A DNA stretch of 64,000 bases, taken from the NCBI RefSeq assembly GCF_020510425.1, contig NZ_JAHBAH010000001.1:1717001-1781000 (forward strand), in the 5' to 3' direction. The stretch's first letter is position 1. Each line of letters starts with the position of its first letter. Position numbers and translations under genes: made by a program. The notes beneath the pieces were generated by a model, which was not told the DNA's origin, searched no databases, and worked only from the letters and a program-made list of their open reading frames with translations. This document shows positions 15,358 through 23,716 of the stretch, piece by piece. This DNA comes from Quatrionicoccus australiensis. GTDB taxonomy: Bacteria > Pseudomonadota > Gammaproteobacteria > Burkholderiales > Rhodocyclaceae.

Positions 15358-16029
15358 ATGCCGACACTGGAAGACTGCAACCCGTTCTGCCAACTCAGCG
15401 CTGCGGGCAGGGCGCGCCTGCGCGAGGCCCAGGTCAGCCGCCATTGCGCCTCGGCGACGCCGCTACTGGTCAAAGGCCAGCGCGTCTCGGGCGCCTATTT
15501 CGTGCTCGAGGGGCGCCTGCGCGTTTTCTCCCTGGCCCCGAACGGCAACGAGGCGACGCTGTATTACATCGATCCCGGCGAAACCTGCGTCTTCGCGCTG
15601 AACAGCCTGTTCAACGACCTGCTCTACCCGGCCTGGGTGCAGGCCGTCGACACGACCACCATCGCGCTGCTGCCCGGCCCGCTCTTCCACCACCTGTTCG
15701 CCGGCGAAGCGGTGATTCGCGACCTCACGGTGCGCACGCTGTCCACCTTGGTTTTCCGCCTCATGGCCGAACTCGAGGAAGTGCACTCCTACAAGCTCAA
15801 CCAGCGCCTGGCCAACCTGTTGCTGGTCCATGCCTCAGGCAACGGTGAATTGCGCATGACGCAGCAGCAGATGGCCTGCCACCTCGGCACCAGCCGCGAG
15901 GTCGTCGCGCGCCTGATCGGCGAACTGGTCGGCGCTGGCCTGATCGAGACCGGGCGTGGCCGCAGCCTGATTCGCGATGCACGGGGTCTGGCGGCATTGA
16001 TCAACGGCCCGGCCGGCAGCGCAGGTTAA
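15358..16029 (+). CDS. Crp/Fnr family transcriptional regulator
   Basis: This 223-residue protein has an N-terminal cyclic-nucleotide-type beta barrel (ISCAYFVLEGRLRVFSL-like region around residue 44 and YYIDPGETCVFAL) and a C-terminal winged helix (MTQQQMACHLGTSREVVARLIGEL) that would bind DNA. It carries four cysteines in the sensor half (C7, C11, C30, C77), but not in the spacing of E. coli Fnr, so an iron-sulfur or haem cofactor is possible but unproven. GGAGGGG precedes the ATG. It follows the dihaem peroxidase and probably controls it in response to a redox signal. Confidence 0.87.
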   Translation: MPTLEDCNPFCQLSAAGRARLREAQVSRHCASATPLLVKGQRVSGAYFVLEGRLRVFSLAPNGNEATLYYIDPGETCVFALNSLFNDLLYPAWVQAVDTTTIALLPGPLFHHLFAGEAVIRDLTVRTLSTLVFRLMAELEEVHSYKLNQRLANLLLVHASGNGELRMTQQQMACHLGTSREVVARLIGELVGAGLIETGRGRSLIRDARGLAALINGPAGSAG

Positions 16030-16080
16030 ACTTGCGCCTGACGGGAACCCGTCGCTCCCCATCCCTGTCTGTAGAAAACA

Positions 16081-16572
16081 ATGACCGCCCACCCCGCACT
16101 GCCTCGCCGCTCGCCCGAAGAACAAGCCCGCCTCGACGCCTCCTTGCGCGACGTCTTCGAACACAAGCTCTGTTTCAACGAACTGCTCGGTTTCAAGATC
16201 GAGTCGCTTGACCCGGAAGCGCCGCAGATCAGCTTTGCCATGCGCAAGGACCTGATCGGCCACTTCCTGCATGGTCGCCTGCACGGCGGCGTGATCGCCA
16301 CGGTCCTCGATACCGTTGGCGGTCTGGCCGCGACGGTGGCGATTGCCGAGAAATTCAACGATGAGAGTACCGAACAGGTTGCCCATCGTTTCGGGCGCAT
16401 CGGCACCATCGACCTGCGCACCGATTTCCTGCGCCAGGGCATCGGCAAAAAATTTACGGCCACCGGCCGGGTAACCCGTCTCGGTGGCCGTCTGGCCTCG
16501 GTGCAGATGACGCTGGAGAACGAAGCCGGCCTCTTGATCGCGACCGGCTGCGCCTCCTACGTGATCAGTTAG
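16081..16572 (+). CDS. Hotdog-fold thioesterase
   Basis: The 163-residue protein has the PaaI-like hotdog signature LHGRLHGGVIATVLDTVGGLAATVA around residues 62-85, with two further strands to the C terminus. Family members hydrolyse acyl-CoA thioesters; this subfamily (YbgC/YiiD-related) has no assigned substrate. No strong ribosome site precedes the ATG. Its stop overlaps the stop of the convergent ppk2 gene by three bases. Confidence 0.8.
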   Translation: MTAHPALPRRSPEEQARLDASLRDVFEHKLCFNELLGFKIESLDPEAPQISFAMRKDLIGHFLHGRLHGGVIATVLDTVGGLAATVAIAEKFNDESTEQVAHRFGRIGTIDLRTDFLRQGIGKKFTATGRVTRLGGRLASVQMTLENEAGLLIATGCASYVIS

Positions 16573-17693
16573 AGGATAGGCACGCCCTGCTGCTCGCCAC
16601 GCTCGAAAACGACGTTGGCGCGGCCGACGATCAGCGGATCGAGATTGCCGATGCGGTCGGTGTCCTTGTTGGTGTAGGGCAGCTTGTGCAACACGTAACG
16701 CATGGCATTGAGGCGTGCGCGCTTTTTGCAGTTCGACTTGATCACCGTCCACGGCGCATCGGCGGTATCGGTATGGAAGAACATCGCTTCCTTGGCCTTG
16801 GTGTAATCGTCCCACTTGTCGAGTGAGGCCATGTCGATCGGCGACAGTTTCCACTGCTTGAGCGGATGCACCTTGCGCTCGCCAAAGCGGCGACGCTGCT
16901 CTTCCTGACTGACCGAGAACCAGAACTTGATCAGGTGGGTACCGTTACGCGCCAGCATGCGCTCGAATTCCGGCGCCTGACGCACGAACTCGCTGTATTC
17001 CTGATCGGTGCAAAAACCCATCACCCGCTCGACGCCGGAGCGGTTGTACCAGGAACGGTCGAACAGCACGATCTCGCCGCTGGTCGGCAGGTGCTGCACG
17101 TAGCGCTGGAAATACCACTGGCCGCGCTCCATCTCGCTCGGCTTTTCCAGGGCGACGACGCGTGCGCCTCGCGGATTCAGGTGTTCCATGAAGCGCTTGA
17201 TGGTGCCGCCCTTGCCGGCCGCATCGCGACCTTCGAAGAGGATGACGACCTTCTGCCCGGTTTCCTTGACCCAGGCCTGCAGCTTCAGCAGCTCGACCTG
17301 CAGACGGTATTTTTGCCGCTCGTAGTTGCGGCGCTGCATCAGGTTCTTGTAGGGATAACCGCCTTCGCGCCAGTCCTTGACCAGTTCTTCATCCGGGCTG
17401 ACCGGCAGTTGCTCGTTGCGCAGGCCTTGCTGCTTGAGCAGGTCGCGCAACAAGGCAACTTTTTCATCGGCCGGCATGCCGGCGATGACATCACGCATGG
17501 CGCCCAATTTCGACTCTTGGGCAGCGTCGACCGCTGCGTGCACGGTAAATCCTTCTATCCCTTCCGGGGTCAGTACCGGGGGAATATCACCGCTGGCGAC
17601 GGAGCGCTGACGCGGCTTGCGAACCGCTGTCTTTTTCGGGGTGGCAGCAGACGCTGCCGGCGAGGTTACCTTTGTCTTTTTTGTTGAAACCAT
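16569..17693 (-). CDS. ppk2: Polyphosphate kinase 2 (PPK2)
   Basis: PPK2 phosphorylates nucleoside (di)phosphates with polyphosphate. The 374 residues begin with a basic Ala/Lys-rich stretch (about 1-35), then the PPK2 domain. The Walker A-like loop is FEGRDAAGKGGTIKRF near residue 155, the second motif is VLFDRSWYNRSGVERVMGFC, and HLIKFWFSVSQEEQRRRF supplies the lid arginines. Family length is 230-360, so the N-terminal tail is an extension. GAGAAGAGGG precedes the ATG. sixA lies downstream on the other side of a 60-base gap in the same direction. Confidence 0.93.
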   Translation of the reverse strand: MVSTKKTKVTSPAASAATPKKTAVRKPRQRSVASGDIPPVLTPEGIEGFTVHAAVDAAQESKLGAMRDVIAGMPADEKVALLRDLLKQQGLRNEQLPVSPDEELVKDWREGGYPYKNLMQRRNYERQKYRLQVELLKLQAWVKETGQKVVILFEGRDAAGKGGTIKRFMEHLNPRGARVVALEKPSEMERGQWYFQRYVQHLPTSGEIVLFDRSWYNRSGVERVMGFCTDQEYSEFVRQAPEFERMLARNGTHLIKFWFSVSQEEQRRRFGERKVHPLKQWKLSPIDMASLDKWDDYTKAKEAMFFHTDTADAPWTVIKSNCKKRARLNAMRYVLHKLPYTNKDTDRIGNLDPLIVGRANVVFERGEQQGVPIL

Positions 17694-17753
17694 ACCCTCT
17701 TCTCCAAGCGTTGAAGCGAAAGGGTTTATTTCACGCCTAAGCGGCCCGCTTGT

Positions 17754-18209
17754 CTAGTCCAGCAATTCGGCTGGAATGACCGCACGCAGCACGGTTTGCG
17801 TTTCGCCGCGGCGGACGCGGTTGCTCAGCCACCACAAGGCGCCTTTCTTGATCGTCCACTCCGACTCATGGCCGGCGAGCAGCAGGGAGGCCATGCGCCC
17901 GAGCGACGGCTGGTGGCCGATGATCAGCACCGAACCATTGGCATTCGGCCAGCCGGAGGCGGCAATCAATTCCGAGACACAGGCGTCGGGGCCGATCTTG
18001 CGGTGCGTTTCAAAAGGCAGCTTGAGCGCCTCGGCGGTCTGCTGCGTGCGGATCGCCGGGCTGACGATGATGCGCATATCCTTGGGCTGATGCCGGTGCA
18101 GCCAGGCGGCCATGCTGCGCGCCTGTTTTTCGCCACGCTCGGTCAGACGCCGTTTGAGGTCATCTTCGCCATCTTCGGCTTCGGCATGGCGCCACAGCAA
18201 CAGATCCAT
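17754..18209 (-). CDS. sixA: Phosphohistidine phosphatase SixA
   Basis: This 151-residue histidine-phosphatase-fold enzyme opens with MDLLLWRHAEAE, where the RHx core carries the catalytic histidine, followed by LTERGEKQARSMAAWL. The second histidine lies in VLIIGHQPSLGRMASLL. SixA removes phosphate from histidine of phosphotransfer proteins, such as the PTS-Ntr HPr/NPr in E. coli. It lies upstream of ppk2 in the same direction, which may only be chance. Confidence 0.88.
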   Translation of the reverse strand: MDLLLWRHAEAEDGEDDLKRRLTERGEKQARSMAAWLHRHQPKDMRIIVSPAIRTQQTAEALKLPFETHRKIGPDACVSELIAASGWPNANGSVLIIGHQPSLGRMASLLLAGHESEWTIKKGALWWLSNRVRRGETQTVLRAVIPAELLD

Positions 18210-18296
18210 CGTTCAGCCCCTTTTTGGAAAGTGCATCATCATGAGGCGCGCATGTTACGACAATATTGCAACAGCATGAACTGCACAGTTGAATAG

Positions 18297-18325
18297 TTGA
18301 CAGACGTAGTCGGCTTTATTACAGT
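18297..18325 (+). promoter_or_regulatory. Sigma-70-type promoter for the terC leader
   Basis: TTGACA at 18297-18302, a 17-base spacer and TACAGT at 18320-18325 form a good housekeeping promoter. Transcription would begin near 18332, directly at the 5' edge of the riboswitch aptamer. Confidence 0.65.
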
Positions 18326-18333
18326 TCGCGAAT

Positions 18334-18452
18334 CCCAAGGGGGAGTAGCTCACTTCCGGCCTGTCGTCATCACGAAGCGCAAGCTTCCGGCAACCGGGCA
18401 GCGCACCACGCTGCGAGCAAGACCTTTGCCGCGACGGCGAGGCTCCTTTGGC
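18334..18452 (+). promoter_or_regulatory. yybP-ykoY manganese riboswitch aptamer
   Basis: The segment carries the family hallmarks in order: GGGGAGTAGCTC just inside a closing stem (CCAAGG with CCTTTGG), a GTCGTCATCACGA segment resembling the conserved internal loop, then GAGCAAGACCTTTGCCG and a closing GGCTCCTTTGG. yybP-ykoY RNAs bind Mn2+ and switch on Mn2+ exporters such as MntP and TerC/Alx proteins. Here it lies just before a terC gene, which is the expected partner. Recognition is by motif memory; a covariance-model search was not run. Confidence 0.85.
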
Positions 18453-18457
18453 ATTCC

Positions 18458-18494
18458 ACGGCCCCAGCCCATCCGGCACGGGCCGTTTGTTTTG
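18458..18494 (+). terminator. Riboswitch expression-platform terminator
   Basis: ACGGCCC (18458-18464) pairs with GGGCCGT (18480-18486), followed by TTGTTTTG. It sits only 5 bases after the aptamer and 25 before the terC start, as expected for transcriptional control by the riboswitch. Confidence 0.72.
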
Positions 18495-18518
18495 TGGAAT
18501 GCGAAAAAGGAAATTGAT

Positions 18519-19478
18519 ATGGAAACCATCGGCAGTACCGGTTTGTGGCTCGCCTTCACGAGCATTGTCCTCGTCATGCTGGCGATCGACCTCTTCGTGG
18601 TCGGCGGCGGCAAGGAACACCGCGTCAGCTTCAAGGAGGCCGCCGTCTGGTCGGTAATCTGGATCAGCATCACGCTGGCCTTTGCCGGCGGACTGTGGTG
18701 GTACCTCGACGGCAGTCTGGGACGCGAAATCGCCAATACCAAGGCACTGGAGTTCATCACCGGCTACCTGATCGAAAAGGCGCTGGCCGTCGATAACGTC
18801 TTCATCTGGCTGATGCTCTTCTCCTTCTTCGCCGTACCGCTGGAATTGCAGAAGCGCGTGCTGCTCTACGGCGTGCTCGGCGCCATCGTCATGCGCACCG
18901 GCATGATCTTCGCCGGTGCCTGGCTGATCACGCAGTTCCACTGGATTCTTTATGTCTTCGGCGGCTTCCTGCTGCTCACCGGCATCAAGATGTACTGGTT
19001 CGCCGACGAACAGCCCGACCTCGAGAACAATCGCCTGATCAACTGGCTGCGCCGCCACATGAACATCAGTTCGAGCTTTGACGGTCAACGCTTCTTCACG
19101 CGGCAAAATGGTGTCCGCTACGCGACACCGCTCTTCCTTGCCCTGGTGCTCGTCGAACTGTCCGACCTGATCTTCGCCGTCGATTCGATCCCGGCCATTT
19201 TCGCGATCACCACCGATCCGTTCATCGTGCTGACCTCGAACATCTTCGCCATCCTCGGCCTGCGCGCCATGTACTTCCTGCTCGCCGGCGTCGCCGACCG
19301 TTTCTCGCTGCTCAAGTACGGTCTGGCCATGGTCCTCATGTTCATCGGCGTCAAGATGCTGCTGCTCGACATCTACACGATCCCGGTCGGCTTCTCGCTG
19401 GCTGTCGTCGCCACCATCATCGGTGCCTCGGTGTGGGCTTCCCTGCGCAAGGAAGCCCGCGAGCGGAAGAACGGCTAA
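18519..19478 (+). CDS. TerC family integral membrane protein, probable Mn2+ exporter
   Basis: The 319-residue protein has about eight hydrophobic segments and the TerC signatures LVMLAIDLFVVGG near the start, KALAVDNVFIWLMLFSFF in the first third, and LALVLVELSDLIFAVDSIPAIFAIT in the second half. The acidic residues in these helices form the metal path of this transporter superfamily. A Mn2+-sensing riboswitch in its leader supports a manganese-export role like E. coli Alx rather than tellurite resistance. AAAAAGG lies 9 bases before the ATG. The stop overlaps the convergent cti stop. Confidence 0.92.
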   Translation: METIGSTGLWLAFTSIVLVMLAIDLFVVGGGKEHRVSFKEAAVWSVIWISITLAFAGGLWWYLDGSLGREIANTKALEFITGYLIEKALAVDNVFIWLMLFSFFAVPLELQKRVLLYGVLGAIVMRTGMIFAGAWLITQFHWILYVFGGFLLLTGIKMYWFADEQPDLENNRLINWLRRHMNISSSFDGQRFFTRQNGVRYATPLFLALVLVELSDLIFAVDSIPAIFAITTDPFIVLTSNIFAILGLRAMYFLLAGVADRFSLLKYGLAMVLMFIGVKMLLLDIYTIPVGFSLAVVATIIGASVWASLRKEARERKNG

Positions 19479-21823
19479 CGGTTCTCGAAGCGGCTGTAGT
19501 CGAGGATGGCCGACTCCTGCGCTGCGCTCCGTCGCCATTCGGCGTGGATCGCATCGCTCAGCGGCCAGAAGCGGGGGTCAGTGCGGCGCACGCCGAAACG
19601 GTCGGTGAGGGCGATCAGGTCGTCCTCGCTGCCCAGGCGGGCGATGGCATCGGTGAAATTGGCCAATTCTGCGACGTCGACCGTATAGAAGGCATTGGGG
19701 TAGGCACCGACCACCCCGTTCAGCGCCAGCAACGTGTCTTCCTGCGGCAGACGGCGGGCCGACTCGCCGAACAGTTCGGCGACGTTGCTGTGCGCACTGT
19801 TGCGCACCAGCGAGATCAGACGCAGCCTGCCGTCCGGATAACGGATGGAGAGCAGGCTGTTTTCCGGCAAGACCGACGCCGGAATGCCGCGCACCTGGTT
19901 GAGCCGCTGGAATTGCGCCACTTCCCGGCCCGACCAGCCATTTGCCGACCAGTCCAGGTTGCGCTCACGCACCGGCTCGACCCGGGCCCGCAACTCGGCA
20001 TACAGTTCGCCGAGATGATCCTGGCTGCGATAACGCATGCCGCTCTCTTTCGGGAAAAATGCCGCGGCATCGGCGAACTGGCGGATATGCGGTTCGCTGC
20101 GCCCGCGATACCAATGATCGAGCACCGCCTGCCGGTCCTTGAGCGGCAGCAAGGTCAGGAAGTTCTGCTCGCCCTCCATGCGCAGGAAGTCCATGTACAG
20201 GCGGGTCGCGACCTGGTGCCCGAGGTTGCCGTAAACATCGAAGCCGGCGACCAGCAGGTAATGCATGCGCTCGAACAACGGATAGCCGAGCAGCAAAGTG
20301 GTTTGCGGCCGCTCGCCGACCAGGCCGCGCAGCACCGAGGCGCTGTCGAAATGGCGGAACACCGTCAAAGCGGCATTGGGATTCTGACCATCGCCATTCC
20401 ACAGCTTGTCCGGCGCCGGCAGGTAGTCCTTGCTGGCAAATTTGGCGAGAACCGCGCTCTTCGCTTCCAGATACTGGTTTTCCAGCCGCGCATACTGGCG
20501 CCAGGTAAGCGGCCCGATCGAGCCTTCGCGCTCGGCAGGCAGACGCAGGTTCGGCATTGCCGCGTCGAGCATGGCATTCATCAACTTGGTTTCCTTGCTG
20601 TCCGGCGCAACGAAAACCACCCAGAAATGATCGTTGATGACGTTGAGCGCGACTTGGCCGCGACAGACCGGGCCTTTCATGAAGCCCATCAGCGTGAACT
20701 GGGCGTCATCAAGCATGAAGCGGTAACGGGCATCGACCGGCAGCGCCCGAAAAGTGACAAAGGGATTCGCCGCCACCTCCGGCGCATAGCCAGGCAGATC
20801 GCCGACCGGATAGTCCGCCGCCAGGAACCAGCCGCGCAGACGCGCCATGCGCGCCGCATCAAGCTTCAGCGGCATGTGCTTCTTGGCGACCGAACTCGCC
20901 TCCATGCGCTGCAAACGGTAGTAAACCCGCTCGACACCGGGATCGTCATACGGTCGACGCGTTGCGATCAGGTCAATTGGCTGACCGGCCGGCGTCCGGC
21001 TGCGCACCAGCTCGAAAAACTGCCGCGGCATTTCGTCAAAGTACAGATGCCCGATATACCAGTGCTCGTAGATATAGCGTGCCATCAGCTGTTCCTTCAG
21101 GCTGTCGCCATTCAGGAAGCGCTCCCAGTCGGCCAGCCGGAGCTGGACATTGGCCGGCAGTACAGCCGGAGGCTGATAGGGCGCGCCCGCCTCCAGCCAG
21201 CGACTCAGGGTCTGATGTTCGCTACCACTCAGCGGCGGCAGACCGAAGGGCATGCCGCGCGCCGGATGGCGCAAGGCGTAGTCGTCGAGCCCCTCGGCCC
21301 GAACGCACATCTGGGCACGGTCCAGCGAAAAATCGAAAGCATCATCCGGCAAGGGACCGCTCGCCGGCCCCGGATTGAGGCGCTTCATTTCCAGCAGGCG
21401 ATGCAGCACACCACCCACCCGGTTGGCCTCCGGTGTCGAGACACGCTCGTTGAGCACCGGGAAAAAGCCCATCTGCCGCCACTGCACGGTGGTCGCGGCA
21501 TCAATGCCAAGGCGGGTCGGCGGATCGGCGAGCAGGCGGATGCTGGAGTAGACGACGTCGGTATTGGCGCCGCGCGTCAGCCCGGCATAGCTGCTCAGAT
21601 TGAGCTGGCACGGCGCGTCGTAGCAGGCATGGCAACTGACGCAGCGCTGGTCGAGGATCGGCCGTACCTCTTTCCAGTAATCCGGCGCCGAAGCGTTGGC
21701 GAGAACAGGAAAGCGATCGAAACGCGCCGGGTCGGGCAGGCCGAAACGGTCGTCGAGGCGCAGGGAAACGACCGTGGCACAGGCCGCCAGGAAGAGAAAC
21801 AGCAGGGGAGCAAACTTGCGCAT
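19475..21823 (-). CDS. cti: Fatty acid cis/trans isomerase Cti, haem lipoprotein
   Basis: Cti turns cis-unsaturated membrane phospholipid acyl chains into trans forms, quickly stiffening the membrane under solvent or heat stress. The 782-residue protein matches the family length (about 770). It starts with a lipoprotein signal, MRKFAPLLFLFLAAC, with the lipobox cysteine at 15, and has the single c-type haem site CVSCH at 61-65, which the Pseudomonas enzyme needs. The periplasmic location matches its substrate. The chosen ATG has only a weak ribosome site; an in-frame codon 12 residues earlier is an alternative. A terminator just upstream separates it from a decayed gene. Confidence 0.92.
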   Translation of the reverse strand: MRKFAPLLFLFLAACATVVSLRLDDRFGLPDPARFDRFPVLANASAPDYWKEVRPILDQRCVSCHACYDAPCQLNLSSYAGLTRGANTDVVYSSIRLLADPPTRLGIDAATTVQWRQMGFFPVLNERVSTPEANRVGGVLHRLLEMKRLNPGPASGPLPDDAFDFSLDRAQMCVRAEGLDDYALRHPARGMPFGLPPLSGSEHQTLSRWLEAGAPYQPPAVLPANVQLRLADWERFLNGDSLKEQLMARYIYEHWYIGHLYFDEMPRQFFELVRSRTPAGQPIDLIATRRPYDDPGVERVYYRLQRMEASSVAKKHMPLKLDAARMARLRGWFLAADYPVGDLPGYAPEVAANPFVTFRALPVDARYRFMLDDAQFTLMGFMKGPVCRGQVALNVINDHFWVVFVAPDSKETKLMNAMLDAAMPNLRLPAEREGSIGPLTWRQYARLENQYLEAKSAVLAKFASKDYLPAPDKLWNGDGQNPNAALTVFRHFDSASVLRGLVGERPQTTLLLGYPLFERMHYLLVAGFDVYGNLGHQVATRLYMDFLRMEGEQNFLTLLPLKDRQAVLDHWYRGRSEPHIRQFADAAAFFPKESGMRYRSQDHLGELYAELRARVEPVRERNLDWSANGWSGREVAQFQRLNQVRGIPASVLPENSLLSIRYPDGRLRLISLVRNSAHSNVAELFGESARRLPQEDTLLALNGVVGAYPNAFYTVDVAELANFTDAIARLGSEDDLIALTDRFGVRRTDPRFWPLSDAIHAEWRRSAAQESAILDYSRFENR

Positions 21824-21870
21824 GACAGGACAGCAAAAAATGGCCCACCTGCATGGCAAGGCCCTGAATT

Positions 21871-21909
21871 AAAAAAACCCGGGAGGGATCAGTGATGCCG
21901 GGATCCCTC
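21871..21909 (-). terminator. Strong terminator upstream of cti
   Basis: On the minus strand GAGGGATC pairs with GATCCCTC across an 11-base loop, followed by CCGGG and seven T. It lies 9 bases after the stop of the broken small gene at 21918-22088 and 48 bases before cti, so it either ends that transcript or attenuates cti. Confidence 0.75.
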
Positions 21910-21917
21910 TCTCCTCC

Positions 21918-22088
21918 TCAACGGGCACAATAACGACTGACCAACTCCTCGGCTGGCAAGGGCCCTGACCGAGGGCCGCGGCATCGCCTCACGCGGTCCT
22001 TCGATCAGCACGAAGCAGCCATCCTTGATAATCACGTTGCGACTGGCGGGCGCCACATAAATCGTGTCGGATTCGGGCTACCCGCCAT
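21918..22088 (-). pseudogene. Probable decayed small gene with two compensating frameshifts
   Basis: A GGGGAG site sits 6 bases before an ATG at 22088, and a stop at 21918 lies exactly 57 codons away in the same frame, but that frame is closed by a TGA after 18 codons. The middle reads well only in another frame (PESDTIYVAPASRNVIIKDG, then CFVLIEGPREAMPRP), and the end returns to the starting frame (SGPLPAEELVSRYCAR). A one-base loss near codon 4 and a one-base gain near codon 40 would explain this. I do not recognise the protein. Sequencing error is the alternative to decay. Confidence 0.4.
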
Positions 22089-22539
22089 GCTCGACTCCCC
22101 GTACCGCCATCGCGGATACGCGCCCCGGCAGGGGTACCAATCCCGCCCAGGTAGGGACGCAAGAGGATCGCAGATTGTGCTGAAACATTGTCAGAAACTG
22201 CCAATGCCGCTTTGCGGCGGGAAGGACAAGCCTTCGCAGCAACCGGCTGGTTTTCCTTACTGTTTGTTTTCGCAGTCATAAACGACACTTGTCCTGATCG
22301 GCACCATGGAGAGCTGCTACGCTTTTTTGCCGCGAAACTATAGCCTATTCCTTATTGACATGAAGGACCCGGCTAGCAAAAACACCCACTTGTCACAATT
22401 GAGCAAGACAAAACGGGTCGCCAAATCGCCGCAAAATGGCGAAAATCCCTGTCAAATCAAACGCCCCGTGAGACAATCGAGGGCTGACCAGATCGGTCAT
22501 TTCGAAAATGCAAAATATATAAAAATAGGAGATGGACCG
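22089..22539. other. Gene-free stretch upstream of the chemoreceptor
   Basis: About 450 bases without a convincing gene. An open minus-strand frame (MTAKTNSKENQPVAAKA onward, from about 22280) looks non-coding. The right half is AT-rich and probably holds the chemoreceptor promoter: TTGACA near 22355 and an AT-rich TATATA near 22516 are candidates, with no clear partner elements. Confidence 0.4.
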
Positions 22540-23667
22540 ATGTTCTGGAGCAGTTCAAGCAAACAGGAGGCCCTGCACCGGGAGCTAGCCGAAACAAAAG
22601 ACCGCGAGCAGGCACTGCGCGATGAACTCACCAGCCTGCAGTTCAGGCTCGACAGCAATGCGCAAGCGGCGGCGAGCAAGGAACGCGAATGCGAAACACT
22701 GCGTTCCATCTTGCGCAATCTGGCTTCCTTCAGCGAAACCCTCTCCGGTTCGCAAAGCAGCCTGAGCCAGATGGCGCTGCTGCTTAATAATGAAAAAATC
22801 CAGGCTGTCGAAGCGGCAGAAGTCTCGATCAGCAGCGGCCAAACGACCACTGAAATTGCCGCCAACCTGCACCAGTTGGCCCGTGACTCGGCCCACACAG
22901 CCGGAGAAGTCGACGCACTTGCCCGCGAGGCCAGCGAAATCAGTGCGATTGTCCAGCTGATCCACGAAATTGCCGACCAGACCAACCTGCTGGCGCTCAA
23001 CGCCGCCATTGAAGCCGCCCGAGCCGGTGAAGCCGGGCGCGGCTTCGCAGTCGTCGCCGATGAAGTCAGGAAGCTGGCTGAGCGTACCTCGAAGGCAACC
23101 AAGGACATTGACGGCCTGGTTACCAGCATCCGACAAAACTCCAACTCCGCCAAGAACGCCATGGAGTCGCTGTCAAAAACCGCCGAAAACTTCAGCGAGC
23201 GCGGCAATCAGGCAACGGAAGACATGCAGCGCCTGATGGGGCTTTCCCACAAGATGGAAGAAGTCATCGCCGGCAGCGCCCTGAAGAGTTTTATCGAGCT
23301 GGCGAAGGTCGACCATCTGGTCTTCAAGTTCCGCATCTATCTCGGGCTGTTCGGCCTGGAAAACATCGCCCCCAGCTCCGTCGCCTCACACAAGACCTGC
23401 CGGCTCGGCAAATGGTATTACGAAGGTGAGGGACACGACTGTTTCAGCAAACTACCTGGCTATCGCGAAATCGAAGCACCTCACGTCGACGTCCATAAAT
23501 TCGGCATCGCCGCCCTTGAGGCAAAAGGATTCGGTGACATGGACGCCATGCTGCGCCACGTCGAAGCGATGGAAAGTGCCAGCCTGCGCGTTGTAGACAA
23601 CCTGCAACTGATGGCGGGAAAAGCCAGTGCCGAACATGCACTAGGCAGCCATCGTCAGGGCAGCTAA
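22540..23667 (+). CDS. Soluble chemoreceptor with CZB zinc-binding domain
   Basis: The 375-residue protein has no membrane segment or signal peptide. Residues 1-60 form a charged coiled coil. The methyl-accepting signalling hairpin follows, with its conserved tip near residue 150-175 ([38 protein letters not shown]). The C terminus is a chemoreceptor zinc-binding domain with ligand-type residues in [23 protein letters not shown] and [11 protein letters not shown] receptors sense zinc and hypochlorous acid through the Zn-bound cysteine in known cases. AGGAG precedes the ATG at MFWSSS. It stands alone and has its own terminator; no che genes are nearby. Confidence 0.9.
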   Translation: MFWSSSSKQEALHRELAETKDREQALRDELTSLQFRLDSNAQAAASKERECETLRSILRNLASFSETLSGSQSSLSQMALLLNNEKIQAVEAAEVSISSGQTTTEIAANLHQLARDSAHTAGEVDALAREASEISAIVQLIHEIADQTNLLALNAAIEAARAGEAGRGFAVVADEVRKLAERTSKATKDIDGLVTSIRQNSNSAKNAMESLSKTAENFSERGNQATEDMQRLMGLSHKMEEVIAGSALKSFIELAKVDHLVFKFRIYLGLFGLENIAPSSVASHKTCRLGKWYYEGEGHDCFSKLPGYREIEAPHVDVHKFGIAALEAKGFGDMDAMLRHVEAMESASLRVVDNLQLMAGKASAEHALGSHRQGS

Positions 23668-23681
23668 GCACTGGAGAAAAC

Positions 23682-23708
23682 GGCAACCGGTTCAGGTTGC
23701 CATTTTTT
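23682..23708 (+). terminator. Intrinsic terminator of the chemoreceptor gene
   Basis: GGCAACC (23682-23688) pairs with GGTTGCC (23695-23701) and is followed by ATTTTTT, 15 bases after the stop codon. Confidence 0.85.
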
Positions 23709-23716
23709 CATCCGGA

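Noticed and set aside
15358..16029. Calling the Crp/Fnr protein a true Fnr oxygen sensor
   Set aside because: Cysteine spacing (7, 11, 30, 77) does not match the Fnr cluster pattern, so only the superfamily is claimed.
19433..21895. A plus-strand frame of 820 codons through the cti region
   Set aside because: It is antisense to cti, which has a lipoprotein signal and haem motif. The plus-strand translation has no recognisable motif.
22100..22190. A possible c-di-GMP-I (GEMM) riboswitch suggested by a GGGACGCAAGAGG segment upstream of the chemoreceptor
   Set aside because: The paired half with its tetraloop receptor, the GCAAACC segment and the GGTAGGTAGCGGGG-like arm are missing, and the segment is over 350 bases from the gene.
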